A stretch of 64,000 bases of DNA from Nipponacmea schrenckii (GCA_030562195.1 JAUJPP010000003.1:11129398-11193397), one strand, 5' to 3'; numbered from the stretch's first letter, positions 11,901 to 23,560 are shown. The notes: generated from the sequence alone by a model not told the origin. Numbers and translations: made by a program.

Positions 11901-12877
11901 TTATCCGCAAGCTCAATGTTTGCAAGGAACGTATTTGGAGATCTTTTTACAAAATTTGTTGGACGTAAGGTAATTTCACGATTTTAACAGAAATAGTCTT
12001 AAAAACAAGATCGGTACATTGCTTGTGGTAGCGACCGTCTTCGATAAAAGTCGATCGTTTTACTAATTGCATGTGGTGTATGAAAGTATCATTTCGAAAG
12101 CAATTAGACAGTTGAAGACAATATAGCTAAGGTTTGATGAAGAATTGCTCCTAACCGGAGTGATAACTTGAGTGCAGTATCAGTACGCATGGGTTGCTTT
12201 AGATTTGGATGTCATCTCGCCGACAGATTTTTGTGAGAAATTTAAGCGTAATCTTGAGATTTTTCGTACCCGACTTAACAGTTTTTTACAGTAATCGTTT
12301 TATTCAATTTTGATTTCAGCCAAAGGAAACAACCATTCTGTGGGTTATGCGAGGAGCTCAAGTGGTTATTGCAGTCACAGCTGCCGCATTGGCTATAGAA
12401 ATACAATCGGTTTATTATCTTTTCTATCTTTGTTCAGATTTAGTTTATGTTATTTTATTCCCCCAATTAACTTTGGTAATCTACTTCCCATATTCCAATA
12501 CATATGGATCAATAACGGGTTATATTTTAGGTTTGGTATTTCGTATATTAGGTGGTGAACCCACTCTAGGTTTACAACCAGTACTTGAGTATCCGTGGTT
12601 TGATCCAGAGGCTGGGCAGCTATTTCCTTTCAAAACTTTAAGTATGTTAATATCACTTGTTACTATTATGCTTGTTTCACTATTTACACATTGTTTATTT
12701 GTTAAGTTTAATTTATCTAGAAAATTTGATATCTTTAATTGCTTCGAGGATGATGGTGATTTTAGTTATACATTTCCCACAGGAAAAGAAAACCCAGCGT
12801 ATGATGGAGATTCCAAAAATCCCATTGCAGACAAATATGAGTTGAAGCCACAGAAAATATCAGACACTGATAATTGA
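8907..12877 (+). CDS. SLC5A7: High-affinity choline transporter (SLC5A7/CHT family), copy 1
   Basis: Eight coding exons with GT-AG borders: 8907-9078, 9287-9394, 9803-9958, 10232-10380, 10732-10884, 11033-11162, 11743-11969, 12320-12877. All phases match and the sum is 1,653 nt (550 aa), close to the roughly 580 aa of vertebrate CHT. Family hallmarks appear in order: WVGGGYING (exon 2), [13 protein letters not shown] and GETFWSAAI (exon 3), [18 protein letters not shown] (exon 4), [10 protein letters not shown] and GGIPWQ (exon 5), YFQRVLS (exon 6), [20 protein letters not shown] in the sodium-site helix (exon 7), and [14 protein letters not shown] and GGEP (exon 8). The protein is a 13-helix plasma-membrane sodium/chloride-coupled symporter that recovers choline at cholinergic terminals. 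The cytoplasmic tail is short, acidic and contains NPAY. The start ATG is the only one in exon 1 compatible with the family N-terminus. Paralogue at 52691-57051. Confidence 0.95.
11370..11600 (+). repeat. Irregular tandem repeat in SLC5A7 copy 1 intron 6
   Basis: The phrase gtCACAAGATGTAGGGTTTT recurs about five to six times with variable spacers (roughly 30-55 bp) containing 'gaatttgtaca'. It is a degenerate minisatellite confined to intron 6 and is absent from the corresponding intron of copy 2. Confidence 0.6.
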
Positions 12878-13685
12878 AATTTGAGACAGGGGTTCAAGAT
12901 TCATGACGCTGTGAACAATTGCAAACTTTTGGTCAGCATGCACATTGGTTTTTTCGATCAATGATCATCTTTTCAATGTCTAGATTTTACGAACTTTGTC
13001 TAGATATTATGAATTACGTTGTATATTATTGTATATTGTTGTATATTATCGAAATCTCCACAGAGCCAGAAAGGTTGGAAATGGTGGACAATGAGATTAA
13101 TTTTTTTTAACAATTATCTTTCGTTCTTAAAGAATTTCTTTTTCTGTTTTATAGCAAAAGTAATTCGTAATATTTTATTTTTGTATTATATATTTATATT
13201 AGTACTCTTTTTACACTAGTAATTTCATTTAATGGTTGACTATTGTGCATGTACAGTGCAGATTTGTACCAAGAAATTCTTCTATCAGAAAACTACTTAA
13301 TCTGATTATGTAATTGTTTAAACCTATCTATATTTTGTGTGCAAAATTGGGCAGCTGTGAAAACACAAGTTATTTAACTTTGAATTATTTAGCTTTCATA
13401 ATTTGAACCTATGCCAGTATTTCTACAGGAGTATCTCTATTAAACCTTATATATCATTTTGAAGCCATATACGATGCTTTTGTTTCTATTTCTATTCGTA
13501 AATCCCGATTTTAATTGGAACGGAATGTGTAGATAAACGATGTCCCGCTGTATACCTCATTCACAAGATTCACACGAGCGGCCTGGCTGGCGAGTCGAGT
13601 TCGGGTTGAGGTATGCGGAAATTACAAGAAATATATCAGCAAGGTTTAAGTATTTAAATCATCAGAAGTTACATGTATATACAAA
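12878..13685. other. 3' flank of SLC5A7 copy 1; no gene seen
   Basis: AT-rich 3' flank with a short TGTATATTATTG-type repeat near 13019-13050 and several weak poly(A)-signal-like words. No further coding exon could be supported. Confidence 0.5.
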
Positions 13686-14183
13686 TTAAAGGAGCCCAGG
13701 CTTTATTTGCTTCGGACAATCATCCGACAGCCTCAAACACATGAAATCTTTTGGTTAGCTAATCAGAAATAGTCTACAGAGCTTACCTTTGAAATTTGAG
13801 CCTTCAAATCCATGTGTATCCATAATTATCCGTGTTTGAAAAATCATAATGTCCTAAGAAATTACGAACGTCCCGCCATATTGGAAAACGGTTCGTCTTG
13901 ATAATCAAAGAGTTATCCTTCCCGTCGTGCAATAGGGTCATCTATATAAATAGACTACAATTGAAAAATGCGTTGTAGACTTTGTCAACAGAACACACAA
14001 TTTTCAGACTGACTGTAGACCAGCCGCGTACAGCACGGAAAAACAATGAAAAGTGAAATATTTTGTTTGAGGTATATTTCAAGGTATTTTGCGATTTTCT
14101 TAGAGCTTGAGTATTTCTGAGGACTGTTTAAATGTAACAAAGGCCCAAAACGACCCCTAAAAATCAAGCCTGGGCCTCTTTAA
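13686..14183. mobile_element. MITE with AGGCCCAGGCTT-type inverted ends and TTAA flanks, copy 1
   Basis: Starts TTAA-AGGAGCCCAGGCTT and ends AAGCCTGGGCCTCT-TTAA, so short inverted ends are flanked on both sides by TTAA (or share it). It is about 490 bp and non-coding. A second, diverged copy with the same internal text ('cggacaatcatccgacagcctcaaacacatgaaat') lies at 49484-49921. TTAA duplications suggest a piggyBac-type non-autonomous element; the superfamily is inferred from the TTAA only. Confidence 0.7.
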
Positions 14184-14239
14184 TAAGACAGTTTGATCAG
14201 TTTTGAAATATAGTATAGTTTATGTTTCTTTGACAAACT

Positions 14240-14545
14240 TTGAAGGCCGAGATTAACCTTCGGATTTTTCAGCCCGGTTTCCCCTTGTCAGTGATGCAGG
14301 TCGGAGGGACTGACATGGAAAAAGCGTCTAGTCGTTCGGATGGGACAATAAACCGAGGCCCCGTGTACTACAGGCCGTGCACGTTAAAGATCCCTCGACA
14401 GTTGGAAATCGAAAAAGAGCAGGCTAATGCCGCTGTCCTGGCAAAATTTCCCTCATAGCACACTGCATGGCGTTGCCCGTCTTCGTTAGCCCATAAGGTG
14501 CAGAAAAGTAGGACGTAAAACTCCATTCATTTCATTTCATTTTGA
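14240..14545 (+). repeat. SINE-like repeat with (CATTT)n tail, copy 1
   Basis: Contains 'agcccggtttccccttgtcagtgatgcaggtcgg', 'gttcggatgggacaataaaccgaggccccgtg' and 'ttcgttagcccataaggtgcag', and ends in (CATTT)n. A diverged copy with the same order lies at about 50480-50715, and a fragment at 23237-23260. The pentamer tail and repeated occurrence fit a SINE or LINE 3'-end family. The 72-codon frame within it is a by-product. Confidence 0.6.
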
Positions 14546-14894
14546 CAAACTTTGAACGCTCATTTGGAATCTAGCATAGATTTCATGATATTTAATGACT
14601 GATTCTTTGGTGGTTGCAGTGGACAGAATCACTTAATTTCTTTCCTTAATTATTCAGGATGGTAAATGGCTTTATTTCATGCTCACGTCACTGGTTTTAT
14701 AGGTTTGTGAACTTATTAAGACACCGCTTTGGATGAGTGCATGTCGGTTATCACCTTTTGATTTCAAGATAAAGCCCAATTCTCACAGGGCGTAGGAGTC
14801 GTTCATCATGAAATTTTATCTTAGTCCTGTGAATTTAAAGTGGTTGTACTAATTTACTAGATGGAAGATCAATTTATTTGTTTCCAGAAAGCCT

Positions 14895-15140
14895 ACTTTT
14901 TATATAAGTATATGAAAATTGACTGTAAACAGAATCACATAAGCTGACACTTGTACTCAGAGATGGTCAACTACTTTATATATTTATAAAAGCTTATCAA
15001 ATTACATTTTCTAAAATCAAAGATTTATTTTTTATGGTGAGTGAATAGGGTTTATAAAAAAAAAATCAACCAACTGTGTGCTTATAATGTCACGTTATAA
15101 AGGAAGGGTTTATATCGCACTCTTTACTGCACGAGTGGTG
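14895..15140 (+). repeat. Relic of the Gypsy-associated composite repeat in the TMEM26 5' flank
   Basis: The text 'aaattgactgtaaacagaatcacataagctgacacttgtactcag..ggtcaacta' and, further on, 'aatcaaccaactgtgtgctta' align by eye, in the same order, with the repeats at 22800-23000 and 50220-50420. The TMEM26 5' flank therefore contains a repeat-derived segment. It is duplicated again at 16229-16474 in unit B. Confidence 0.5.
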
Positions 15141-15522
15141 ATTTTACCTGAATGTTATTACAATACTGTTTTAAGTCAGAATATAACGTAGTTCTATAGA
15201 AAAGGTTAACCACATGTTCACAGAATTAAACTAATAAGAATATTAGTTGGTGGCTAAGGTATTTGGTGTAGAAAAATACTTCTCTTGGTATTTGATTATA
15301 TGCAGGTGGTATGGTTCAGACTAAAGCGTGAAAAGTGCACCAAGGAAATGTCATGGATAATGCTTGTCAACTTTCTTTAAAACTGTGTAATTGTGGAGAT
15401 TTACTATAAATTAGCGAATAAAACAGTAAACCGAGTGCTTACAAGCAAACACTTACGAAGGTAATTAGAAAGTTATAAAGGACCAAGATTCGTTAAGTTT
15501 TATTTTTCTTTGTATATAAAAG

Positions 15523-15530
15523 TGTAAAGA
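15523..15530 (+). promoter_or_regulatory. TATA-like box upstream of TMEM26 exon 1 (unit A)
   Basis: TATATAAA lies 88 bp upstream of the ATG at 15618, a spacing compatible with a core promoter and a short 5' UTR. The identical box is at 16857-16864 in unit B. No Inr or other element was verified. Confidence 0.35.
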
Positions 15531-15617
15531 TTGTAAAGTGTTTGTTCTGGGACTGTATATACAATTCTAGAATTACTAAAACTGCATGTTAATTTAAAAT
15601 TATTCATTAGAAACACG

Positions 15618-18600
15618 ATGGCATTGTTCAACATTATTAAAGCTATTGTTGTGAGATTTATCTTATTGTGTCATACCTTATTAACGATTTGGAGAGTGAC
15701 ATCAATTTATGGTGAAATATACTATTTACTGACTTTAGCTTTGATACCATATCTTGTTGAAGGAATTTATACAGTTATTCGAAGAAAGGGGATAGAATGG
15801 AAATGGTAAGTATTGTGGAGTGGCTAAAGCTATATTACACCATAATTATTTTTATAAACTATCTTAGATACTTTATACATGAAGGCTAATTACGTCTAGC
15901 ATGAGGTTTGTCATACACTGAAGTTTGTGAAAATTAAGATGCAAACAAAGCAGATACAGGTTTTCAATACTTTGAAACAAGGGCGATTCAGGATGGTAAA
16001 TGGCTTTATTTCATGCTCACGTCACTGGTTTTATAGGTTTGTGAACTTATTAAGACACCGCTTTGGATGAGTGCATGTCGGTTATCACCTTTTGATTTCA
16101 AGATAAAGCCCAATTCTCACAGGGCGTAGGAGTCGTTCATCATGAAATTTTATCTTAGTCCTGTGAATTTAAAGTGGTTGTACTAATTTACTAGATGGAA
16201 GATCAATTTATTTGTTTCCAGAAAGCCTACTTTTTATATAAGTATATGAAAATTGACTGTAAACAGAATCACATAAGCTGACACTTGTACTCAGAGATGG
16301 TCAACTACTTCATATATTTATAAAAGCTTATCAAATTACATTTTCTAAAATCAAAGATTTATTTTTTATGGTGAGTGAATAGGGTTTATAAAAAAAAAAT
16401 CAACCAACTGTGTGCTTATAATGTCACGTTATAAAGGAAGGGTTTATATCGCACTCTTTACTGCACGAGTGGTGATTTTACCTGAATGTTATTACAATAC
16501 TGTTTTAAGTCAGAATATAACGTAGTTCTATAGAAAAGGTTAACCACATGTTCACAGAATTAAACTAATAAGAATATTAGTTGGTGGCTAAGGTATTTGG
16601 TGTAGAAAAATACTTCTCTTGGTATTTGATTATATGCAGGTGGTATGGTTCAGACTAAAGCGTGAAAAGTGCACCAAGGAAATGTCATGGATAATGCTTG
16701 TCAACTTTCTTTAAAACTGTGTAATTGTGGAGATTTACTATAAATTAGCGAATAAAACAGTAAACCGAGTGCTTACAAGCAAACACTTACGAAGGTAATT
16801 AGAAAGTTATAAAGGACCAAGATTCGTTAAGTTTTATTTTTCTTTGTATATAAAAGTGTAAAGATTGTAAAGTGTTTGTTCTGGGACTGTATATACAATT
16901 CTAGAATTACTAAAACTGCATGTTAATTTAAAATTATTCATTAGAAACACGATGGCATTGTTCAACATTATTAAAGCTATTGTTGTGAGATTTATCTTAT
17001 TGTGTCATACCTTATTAACGATTTGGAGAGTGACATCAATTTATGGTGAAATATACTATTTACTGACTTTAGCTTTGATACCATATCTTGTTGAAGGAAT
17101 TTATACAGTTATTCGAAGAAAGGGGATAGAATGGAAATGGTAAGTATTGTGGAGTGGCTAAAGCTATATTACACCATAATTATTTTTATAAACTATCTTA
17201 GATACTTTATACATGAAGGCTAATTACGTCTAGCATGAGGTTTGTCATACACTGAAGTTTGTGAAAATTAAGATGCAAACAAAGCAGATACAGGTTTTCA
17301 ATACTTTGAAACAAGGGCGATAACTGGTACCGAATTCCTTATATTTAGTTCATATTCATCATAGTTTATTAGAAACTCGAAAATCAGCTCCAAGTTTAGA
17401 GGCCTGCAATAAGATTGTATTCAGTATTTTGCTGAAGGCAGTGAAACAAGTAGAGCGTACACATTTTCCGCTTCGAACAATATTATTAATGTTGTCCATG
17501 CGAAAACTTAATATACACGCAACCAATTTACTATCTCACAAACTGAAATATTATCTCGGCTACTAATGATACTCATCATACATGTAAATTAATTTGAAAC
17601 GTTAAGTTCACTGTAAAATCTTTCAACACATTCAAAATGTATATTCAATTAATAAAAAAAATTGGATTCGCCTAGCTTCATGGACATGCCTCGACACAAT
17701 CTTTCTAACATATTTTAACTTTTTGAAAGGTATATTGTAAAAGCAATATTAAAGAAATTAATCCTCTTGCAAAGTTAAGAATAAATTAATTATTAGAGGA
17801 TTAACGCAATAAAGCGTCATAAAAGATAGCTTGCCAGGCAAGATAACACACCAACTGGCAGCATTCAATTTGAAAAATAAATTGAGCAATAACTCAAAAA
17901 ACATTCACTGAATGAATATTGAAGTCAAAGGCAAAAACTCACAAGCTAAATGCATATATCGAAAACAACTGCGGTATCAAAGTTTTATGCGATATCTAAG
18001 AAGAAAATTATCGGATCATCACTAAATTTGATAGTGTGCATGTTCATAATGATATCAACGCACATACAAACAATCAAAAGAATCCATAGAGAATTATAGA
18101 CTTTAGAGTGAGCATGGTGCAACCTATAGGTAATGGAGTGAAAAAAGCTAAGTCAGATGGGATATTTCGGTGAAAAATTATTCAATCATCACAAAAATCA
18201 ATAGGGATCATCTTCATTATGACACTGACCCACAAAATAAAAATCAATGGAGTGAGCACGAGGTAAATGTGAACGGACGGACGGACCGACGGACGGACCG
18301 ACGGGGCGATTTCAATATAAACCCATACTTACGTGTGGGCGTATAAAAATATACGGATATCAGTTCCAAAGAGAGCAAAAATATAAAGTGCATATTAAAG
18401 CAATGAAAATCTCTAAATACTTGTTAGAAAGATAGATTGCAAAACACCGTAATAAACGCAAACAGGCACCTTTTATGTCAACACGAATAATCTAAAATAC
18501 ATCAACAAAGTGTGATAATGAGCTAGAAATTTTTTTTCAAGGATTTTTCGAGAACAAAGGCATAGGGAAAAAAATTAAATTATTTTGATTTTAAATAGAC

Positions 18601-20704
18601 CTTTCATCGTTTGGTGATAAATGGACTTTTCTTTAGAGTTTCTTCAAAATCTGAATGTTTACGATATAAAGATTAATATGGGCCAATGTCTTTCTTGAAA
18701 ACGTGTTAAATCTTTGTATCGTAAACATTCATATAAAATATTTCTCGATTTATTTTGAAAAGGGTTCATGCGTAGGTGATATTAAACTGAAGGGGGTTAC
18801 AAATTCTTACAGCAAGTTTCGTCAAAATGCGTCAACATTATGTCTTCTATTCAACTGGCCACAATATAGATGAATAATATGACCAACGTACCGACATGGG
18901 TGACACATTTCATGTGTGGCCATTTTGATGGTGACTGACTCGCTTGATTATCCAGTCTTTAATCTTTTCAAGACTCAGTCACATGAAGAAAAGGGCAAGT
19001 CGGCAATGTAATTTTCAACACGGATATTCAAAGATTAAGTATAGGTTTATATTTCAACGGTATATATAACACAATTATTGTAAATAGCGATCTTGTATGA
19101 AAAAATGTCTAGCCGTATATTGGATTCTATTCATTCAGTATTATTATTTTAGGCACCTGATTTCAATATGAAATACTTCATGCATTTGTGATTGATACTA
19201 CTGACTAGTAATAATAGTTCATTAATTTTTTATTTTGAGTCAGATCGTTAATACTTGTTTTTAAAAATGTTATTCTTGCCATATTTCAGGCTGTGTCCAT
19301 GTTTCGTGTTTTATTTATTAGCTACACTACCAAATATATGGTTGTTAGAACTTCAACGTACAAAAGATTTTGGAAACATTAATACAACAGCAGTGGATGA
19401 GATTGATATAATAGGAGTGAGTCATAAGTTTCCATTTAATTCTTATTTATCTGAAGTGGAGTAATATGCATATTATAAAGCATGTTATGCATGGAGTTCT
19501 TCCAGAAACTTATATGGCAGTCAATACTGAAGACACAGATTTGAAATTCGGAATTTTGTAATCTCTAAGGGTTTTACATCTGCTTTCAGTGACCCTAGTT
19601 AGTAAGAAAAGGCAACAAATAAATAATTACGATTAATATGGGCTTTGCAAGTCGATTAATGTAGATTAAATAAGTGTACAGTAGTTATATTTATATATTT
19701 TATTTTTTCAGTTGAAGATTCCTATAGCGTTAGAATCTGATACATGGGTCTTAGTTCTTGAAGAATCTCTGTTATATTGTATGATTATTGGAAGATGGTT
19801 ATTACCTAGAGGTAAAGTTAGCAGAGGTCAACTCTCCGAGCTGCTCTTCACCTTCATTGGTATAGCTTCTGATATTATGGAATTATTTGGATTATTCGAT
19901 GAAGAAGAAGTACGAGGAAATATGGTCTTAACGATATGTTTATTGGCATTGTGGTCTTGGAGTTTATTTCAGTTTACAATGGTAATAACAGTAGCGTCTA
20001 AACCAATACGAATCAACCTAATAGAACAAGACAATAAACTTGTTTGTATTGAACCAAATCGTAAGGGAGGAACAGCAATTGAAGTTTTTGCTACATTAGT
20101 CAGTTTAGTTATGCAGGATGGACCGTTTTTAGCGTTAAGACTGTATACAATAATCAAGTTCAACATAATCAACTATGGATTGTTGTTTTTCACAATCAAG
20201 AACGTTTTGATTATATTACTACTTCTGTATCGTCTTCTGATAAAGCTATGTGAGGTGTGTTGTCCTGGAAAGGAAAGTAAATCATCCACTAAGAAAAACA
20301 ACGCATTAGAGGAAAAGAGGAAAAAGGATGATATAGCTTTAACCACAGAAGAAATAATAGCAGCTTTACTTAGAGATGCGGGAGCTGTTAGAAGACGTCA
20401 AAATAAAAAGAATCAGATAGCAAATTCGAATGGTATGTTCAAAGATAGAGATACCGCCAACTTGAATTCTGATATAACAATGGAAACAATCGTACCTAGA
20501 GATATACTTCCCAAAGAAAATAATGTTGAGGAAAATAACACAACATACAATGTTTCTGGTAAATCTAAAAATCATTCAAGCCAGAATCAGGAATTAAATG
20601 GAAGAATACAAAACGAAATTGATAAGCTGGAAATAATAGTAGAACCAGATAGTTCCGTAATCAAAACATTAGAAGAGGAAACAAATGGACATATAAAATT
20701 ATAG
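15618..20704 (+). CDS. TMEM26: TMEM26 (transmembrane protein 26) with duplicated first exon
   Basis: Exon 1 is present twice (15618-15805 and 16952-17139, identical), then exon 2 19290-19416 and exon 3 19712-20704. Either exon 1 splices in phase 2 to exon 2, and all borders are GT-AG. The product is 435 aa, longer than the roughly 370 aa of vertebrate TMEM26 because of a long polar C-terminal tail. Family signatures: exon 1 'CHTLLTIWRVTSIYGE'; the W at the exon 1/2 junction followed by 'LPNIWLLEL'; exon 3 'MIIGRWLLPRGKVSRGQLSELL', 'GIASDIMELF', 'LWSWSLFQF', 'MQDGPFLALRLY' and 'KNVLIILLLLYRLL'. Several membrane helices are evident. Molecular function is poorly known; vertebrate TMEM26 is a multi-pass membrane protein used as a beige-adipocyte marker. 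The tail (after about 20270) is Lys/Glu/Asn-rich and probably disordered. Two start exons give two possible promoters for the same protein. Confidence 0.93.
15986..17319 (+). repeat. 1,334-bp tandem duplication, unit B (TMEM26 promoter + exon 1 copy)
   Basis: Second unit of the duplication. It contains the TATA-like box at 16857-16864 and the exon 1 copy 16952-17139 with the same GTAAGT donor. It is the copy nearest to exon 2, so it is the simplest start for the mature transcript; unit A would have to splice past it or act as an alternative promoter. Confidence 0.95.
17320..17824. other. TMEM26 intron 1, no other feature seen
   Basis: AT-rich intronic sequence between the duplicated exon 1 block and a pearl-like element. 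Nothing recognisable. Confidence 0.5.
17825..18348 (+). mobile_element. Pearl-like (Helentron-associated) element, short copy in TMEM26 intron 1
   Basis: Begins GATAGCTTGCCAGGCAAG (a small palindrome) followed by 'taacacaccaactggcagcattcaatttg'. It ends with a GGAC/CGGA tetranucleotide microsatellite (18275-18302), 'ggggcgat' and the subterminal motif TGTGGGCGTAT. The same ends frame a larger copy at 30463-31777. Pearl-type elements of molluscs are described with a palindrome, subterminal inverted repeats, an ACGG-type microsatellite and about 160-bp core repeats. This copy has only a degenerate core. No protein is encoded. Confidence 0.6.
18349..19289. other. Rest of TMEM26 intron 1
   Basis: AT-rich intron with a pearl-like degenerate stretch around 18740-18990 ('gtcaaaatgcgtcaac', 'cttttcaagactcagtc'). 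No exon was found apart from the acceptor at 19281-19289. Confidence 0.4.
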
Positions 20705-21500
20705 TTATAAAAAAGTTATAAAATGTTATTAATCATTCAAATAAAAGATGGTTATAATACATGTATAATAATAATATATGATATAAATATATTTGACTTA
20801 GTACACTGTATAATTATAGCAATCGTAAAACTAATAATTCAAATCTTAAACAACACTCGCCGATCTTGACAATTTGTTGTGTACTATTTCTAGTGAGATA
20901 ATTTATGTCAATTTAAAAATGTACCCAATGGGCCACGGTTCCATATATATGATTTAATTGATAATATGTAACAAATGAACACTTCGTGGTCTGTGAACCG
21001 ATGTCTTTCCATTACCTCCCTCGATTATGAGGCTTTCTGTTATTACCAGCCATGACGAATTGAACAGATAATTCATATTTATATTTGAATAGCAGACGTT
21101 TGAACTCTTGGTTCTTGCAGTTCCTTATAACCTAGCAAAATCTTTTCCACCCTGTTTCCTTCAAAGTCAGACGAAGTTTTGATTGATGAGAAGGCTACGG
21201 GGAAGATATAAGACAAAAAGACTGATGGAAGTCGGATTCATCCATTAAAAAGATTATTATTTTGATTTGAATTTTTTTTTTAAACGTAAATGTGTTGATC
21301 CCGAAACTGCACAGCCTATGGCGGGGATTTAGTTTCGATTCTTTCTTTTATGTCCCAATTCAGACAGTTGCTGTCTACAAGTAACTTTTGAGTTGGTTAT
21401 CTGAAGTATGGCTTAACTTATTTTGGTGACAGCTCAGAAAATTTCTTCCTAAACCTATGACTCATGAAAATGGTGAAACATTCGATAACTATTTAGCTTC
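20705..21500. other. 3' flank of TMEM26, no gene seen
   Basis: AT-rich. An AATAAA-type word variant ('caaataaaag') follows the stop at about 20737 and could serve as a polyadenylation signal. No coding frame was recognised. Confidence 0.4.
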
Positions 21501-21574
21501 TCCAAGAGGCTTGATGAAAACAAGTATTTGGTGTGCAGTCAAAGGACTCGTGGGTGTGCCTACTGCAGCTTTTG

Positions 21575-21690
21575 CTTAATGGTGTATTTGAAAATCGAAT
21601 TGGTACTTGGTCGGAAAAAGTTCATTTCGAAATTGATGACAGTGTACGACCTGTTATCTATCTACCACCTAAGAGACACCCATAGATCTA
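21575..21690 (+). pseudogene. Ty3/Gypsy reverse-transcriptase N-terminal relic
   Basis: One frame reads 'GVFENRIGTWSEKVHFEID' and then 'VRPVIYLPPKRHP'. This resembles the 'G.y.i.vd..v.PV..pPRrvP' entry segment of Gypsy reverse transcriptases. It is broken by stops directly afterwards. It is most likely the same decayed element as the segment at 22590-22740, with other DNA inserted in between. Confidence 0.5.
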
Positions 21691-22115
21691 CAATCTGCAG
21701 TGAAAGAAACATAAGATGAACTAGTAGAATCGAGGGTAATATCTGTGTTATAGTGTTATTATTATCCAATGGATGGATATATCCCTGTAAATATATATTA
21801 TGTATGTAAGCGTCAAGCATTATAGAATATGCATTATGTATCAGTGTTTAGATCATTATCTGCAAATGAAGTCATTTCACTGTCTTAGGCACTGACCATA
21901 GTAAACAATGTCAGCATGGCCCCTTGACAGGTTCCTTGAAATACCAAGATAACAATCTATAGTGACATATGTCTTAGGGAGTAAAAAGATTCTAATGAGC
22001 GTGGGTCCTCCGACATGAATACCTTAATGTAAATTTAAGTTCTATTCCTTCTGTTGGTAATTAAATATATTGCATAATCAAAAGTATATAAGCTGGCCCT
22101 ATTCCCTATTCAAAT

Positions 22116-22145
22116 CACTTTCGTTTTGACTTCATACTTGCAGGT
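22116..22145 (+). repeat. 30-bp direct repeat, copy 1
   Basis: CACTTTCGTTTTGACTTCAT and the following ACTTGCAGGT occur identically at 22116-22145 and 22299-22328, 183 bp apart. The first copy begins just where an LTR transcript would start after the TATA box at 22084-22097. Confidence 0.9.
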
Positions 22146-22298
22146 AAGACTTTTCTCTAATAGTATTGATATTGTAATTATTAATTTTATATTTTATGTT
22201 TATACTTTTATCCTTTTCTCATTATATTTACAATGTATCATCTTGCATGTTTTAATCATTGTATTATGTATATTATTATGTCTTAATTGTATATTAAA

Positions 22299-22328
22299 CA
22301 CTTTCGTTTTGACTTCATACTTGCAGGT
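22299..22328 (+). repeat. 30-bp direct repeat, copy 2
   Basis: Exact second copy of the repeat at 22116-22145. The intervening 153 bp is AT-rich ('tattatgt' words) without coding character. Confidence 0.9.
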
Positions 22329-22589
22329 GTTTTTATTATTTGAACTCATACTCTCTCGCTACAACCCCTAGATATCTGTATACTAGTGCCTCAGACTGGT
22401 CTAGTTCCACGTCCCCATTGCATAGTACATTGATGGACTAGAACCCCTAGTCGGAATAACCTAGAGGCAGAATATACGATCAACAAAGTCCTTGTTGACA
22501 TCTGTTTAAGAATCACCGTCTGAGGTTTGTTTAGATTCTCGTCCATTTAATCAAGCTCTGCCGAGAGAAAGAAGTCAACTTATTTTTGT

Positions 22590-23030
22590 AAGTTCAAGGC
22601 ACTTCGTATGAATCTGCTCGTGCTAATCACGACAAAGAATTACGATGCTTACTGGAAAGTTGTCATGTAAGTTGTGACGGACTGAAAGTAGATCTTGAAA
22701 AAATGAAAGCTGTGACTGATATGCCCATAACTATTGGTTGTCTTACTCACGTGATATCTGATAGGGCTTTGTATATACAATTTGTGAAGACACTTATTTG
22801 TGCTTGTAAAATGAAAATTGAATGTAATATAGGCTGACCATTGTACTCAAGATGATAAACCTTAATAAATAAAATGAAATAGTTGACCAAGTCAAGTAAA
22901 TACCGGTTTTGAAAACCAATCGTTTGTTTAGGAAGAGTGGCTATACTCGATTTTATCAACAGGAATGTGACTCACTGGTTTTTATTTGGGTCGGTTGGTT
23001 GGTTTTCTTCCTCAAATACGTTGTTGTAGA
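22590..23030 (+). mobile_element. Composite repeat with Gypsy RT fragment, copy A
   Basis: The frame reads 'ANHDKELRCLLESCHV', and then 'CDGLKVDLEKMKAVTDMP' after a small break. This fits the '.HD..L..lle.c' and 'DGLKpDPEKvkAI..mP' segments after the catalytic motif of Gypsy RT. The fragment then passes into non-coding text ('ggctgaccattgtactca', 'ccggttttgaaaaccaatcg', 'tgggtcggttggttggttttcttc'). The whole block recurs in the same order at 50094-50450. Confidence 0.6.
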
Positions 23031-23507
23031 GAATTACGGTTTTCTTTACACGAATTTCGACATAACTGAATCATTTTGGTCATTTATCTTCTACTTACTG
23101 TATTCAATATCGGTAATTTTTGTTATAAAAAATGGGGCCCTTTTACACTCTCATTTGCACAGATATCATTCAATTCCGTAAAATCGTATCGAAGATTTAT
23201 ATAATGTGTGAAGAAAGATATGAACCAGTCGGCAATTTTTAGTTAGTGATGCAGGTCGGGGGAATCCAGGCCCGTAACCAGCTCGACGTGCCAAGGGGGA
23301 CGACCGCATATACTTTTAGGAAAGGGGGAGGGGGGGTCAGTAAAGGTACAGGTATAACGATAATAATTACATGATATTTGAAATAACATTCAAGTCTGAT
23401 TAATTCTATTGTGAAATTGTGTAAAAGAAAATTAATTAATGCGGGCCTTTGGGGTGGCTTGGGCTGACAAAAGCGACGTGTGGATCGGATAAGTTTAAAT
23501 GTAATTA

Positions 23508-23560
23508 GCCTTGGGAAGCAAGATGATATACGCCCACAAGCAGCATTGATTGCAAGTTCA
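23508..23560 (+). mobile_element. Terminal fragment of a pearl-like element
   Basis: 'ttgggaagcaagatgatatacgcccacaagcagcattgattgcaag' matches the palindrome/subterminal end of the pearl-like copies at 17825 and 30463 (ATACGCCCAC then a GCAGCATT word). It abuts the LINE ORF1-like frame. Confidence 0.5.

Larger units (their letters stand above)
14652..15985 (+). repeat. 1,334-bp tandem duplication, unit A (TMEM26 promoter + exon 1)
   Basis: Unit A begins ATTCAGGATGG and is followed without a gap by unit B with the same sequence. I found a single mismatch between them (T at 14977 versus C at 16311). The unit carries 5' flanking DNA, a TATA-like box, the first coding exon of TMEM26 and the start of its intron 1. 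Such low divergence means a very recent duplication or an assembly artefact. Confidence 0.95.
21745..22433 (+). mobile_element. Possible solo LTR between two Gypsy RT fragments
   Basis: The block begins TGTTATAG and could end near 22433 with ..TACA. It holds a TATA box in the context AGTATATAAGCTGG at 22084-22097, as expected for U3, followed about 25-30 bp later by a possible transcription start. It lies between two fragments of one Gypsy RT, which would fit a later solo-LTR insertion. The borders are guesses and no target-site duplication was verified. Confidence 0.25.
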
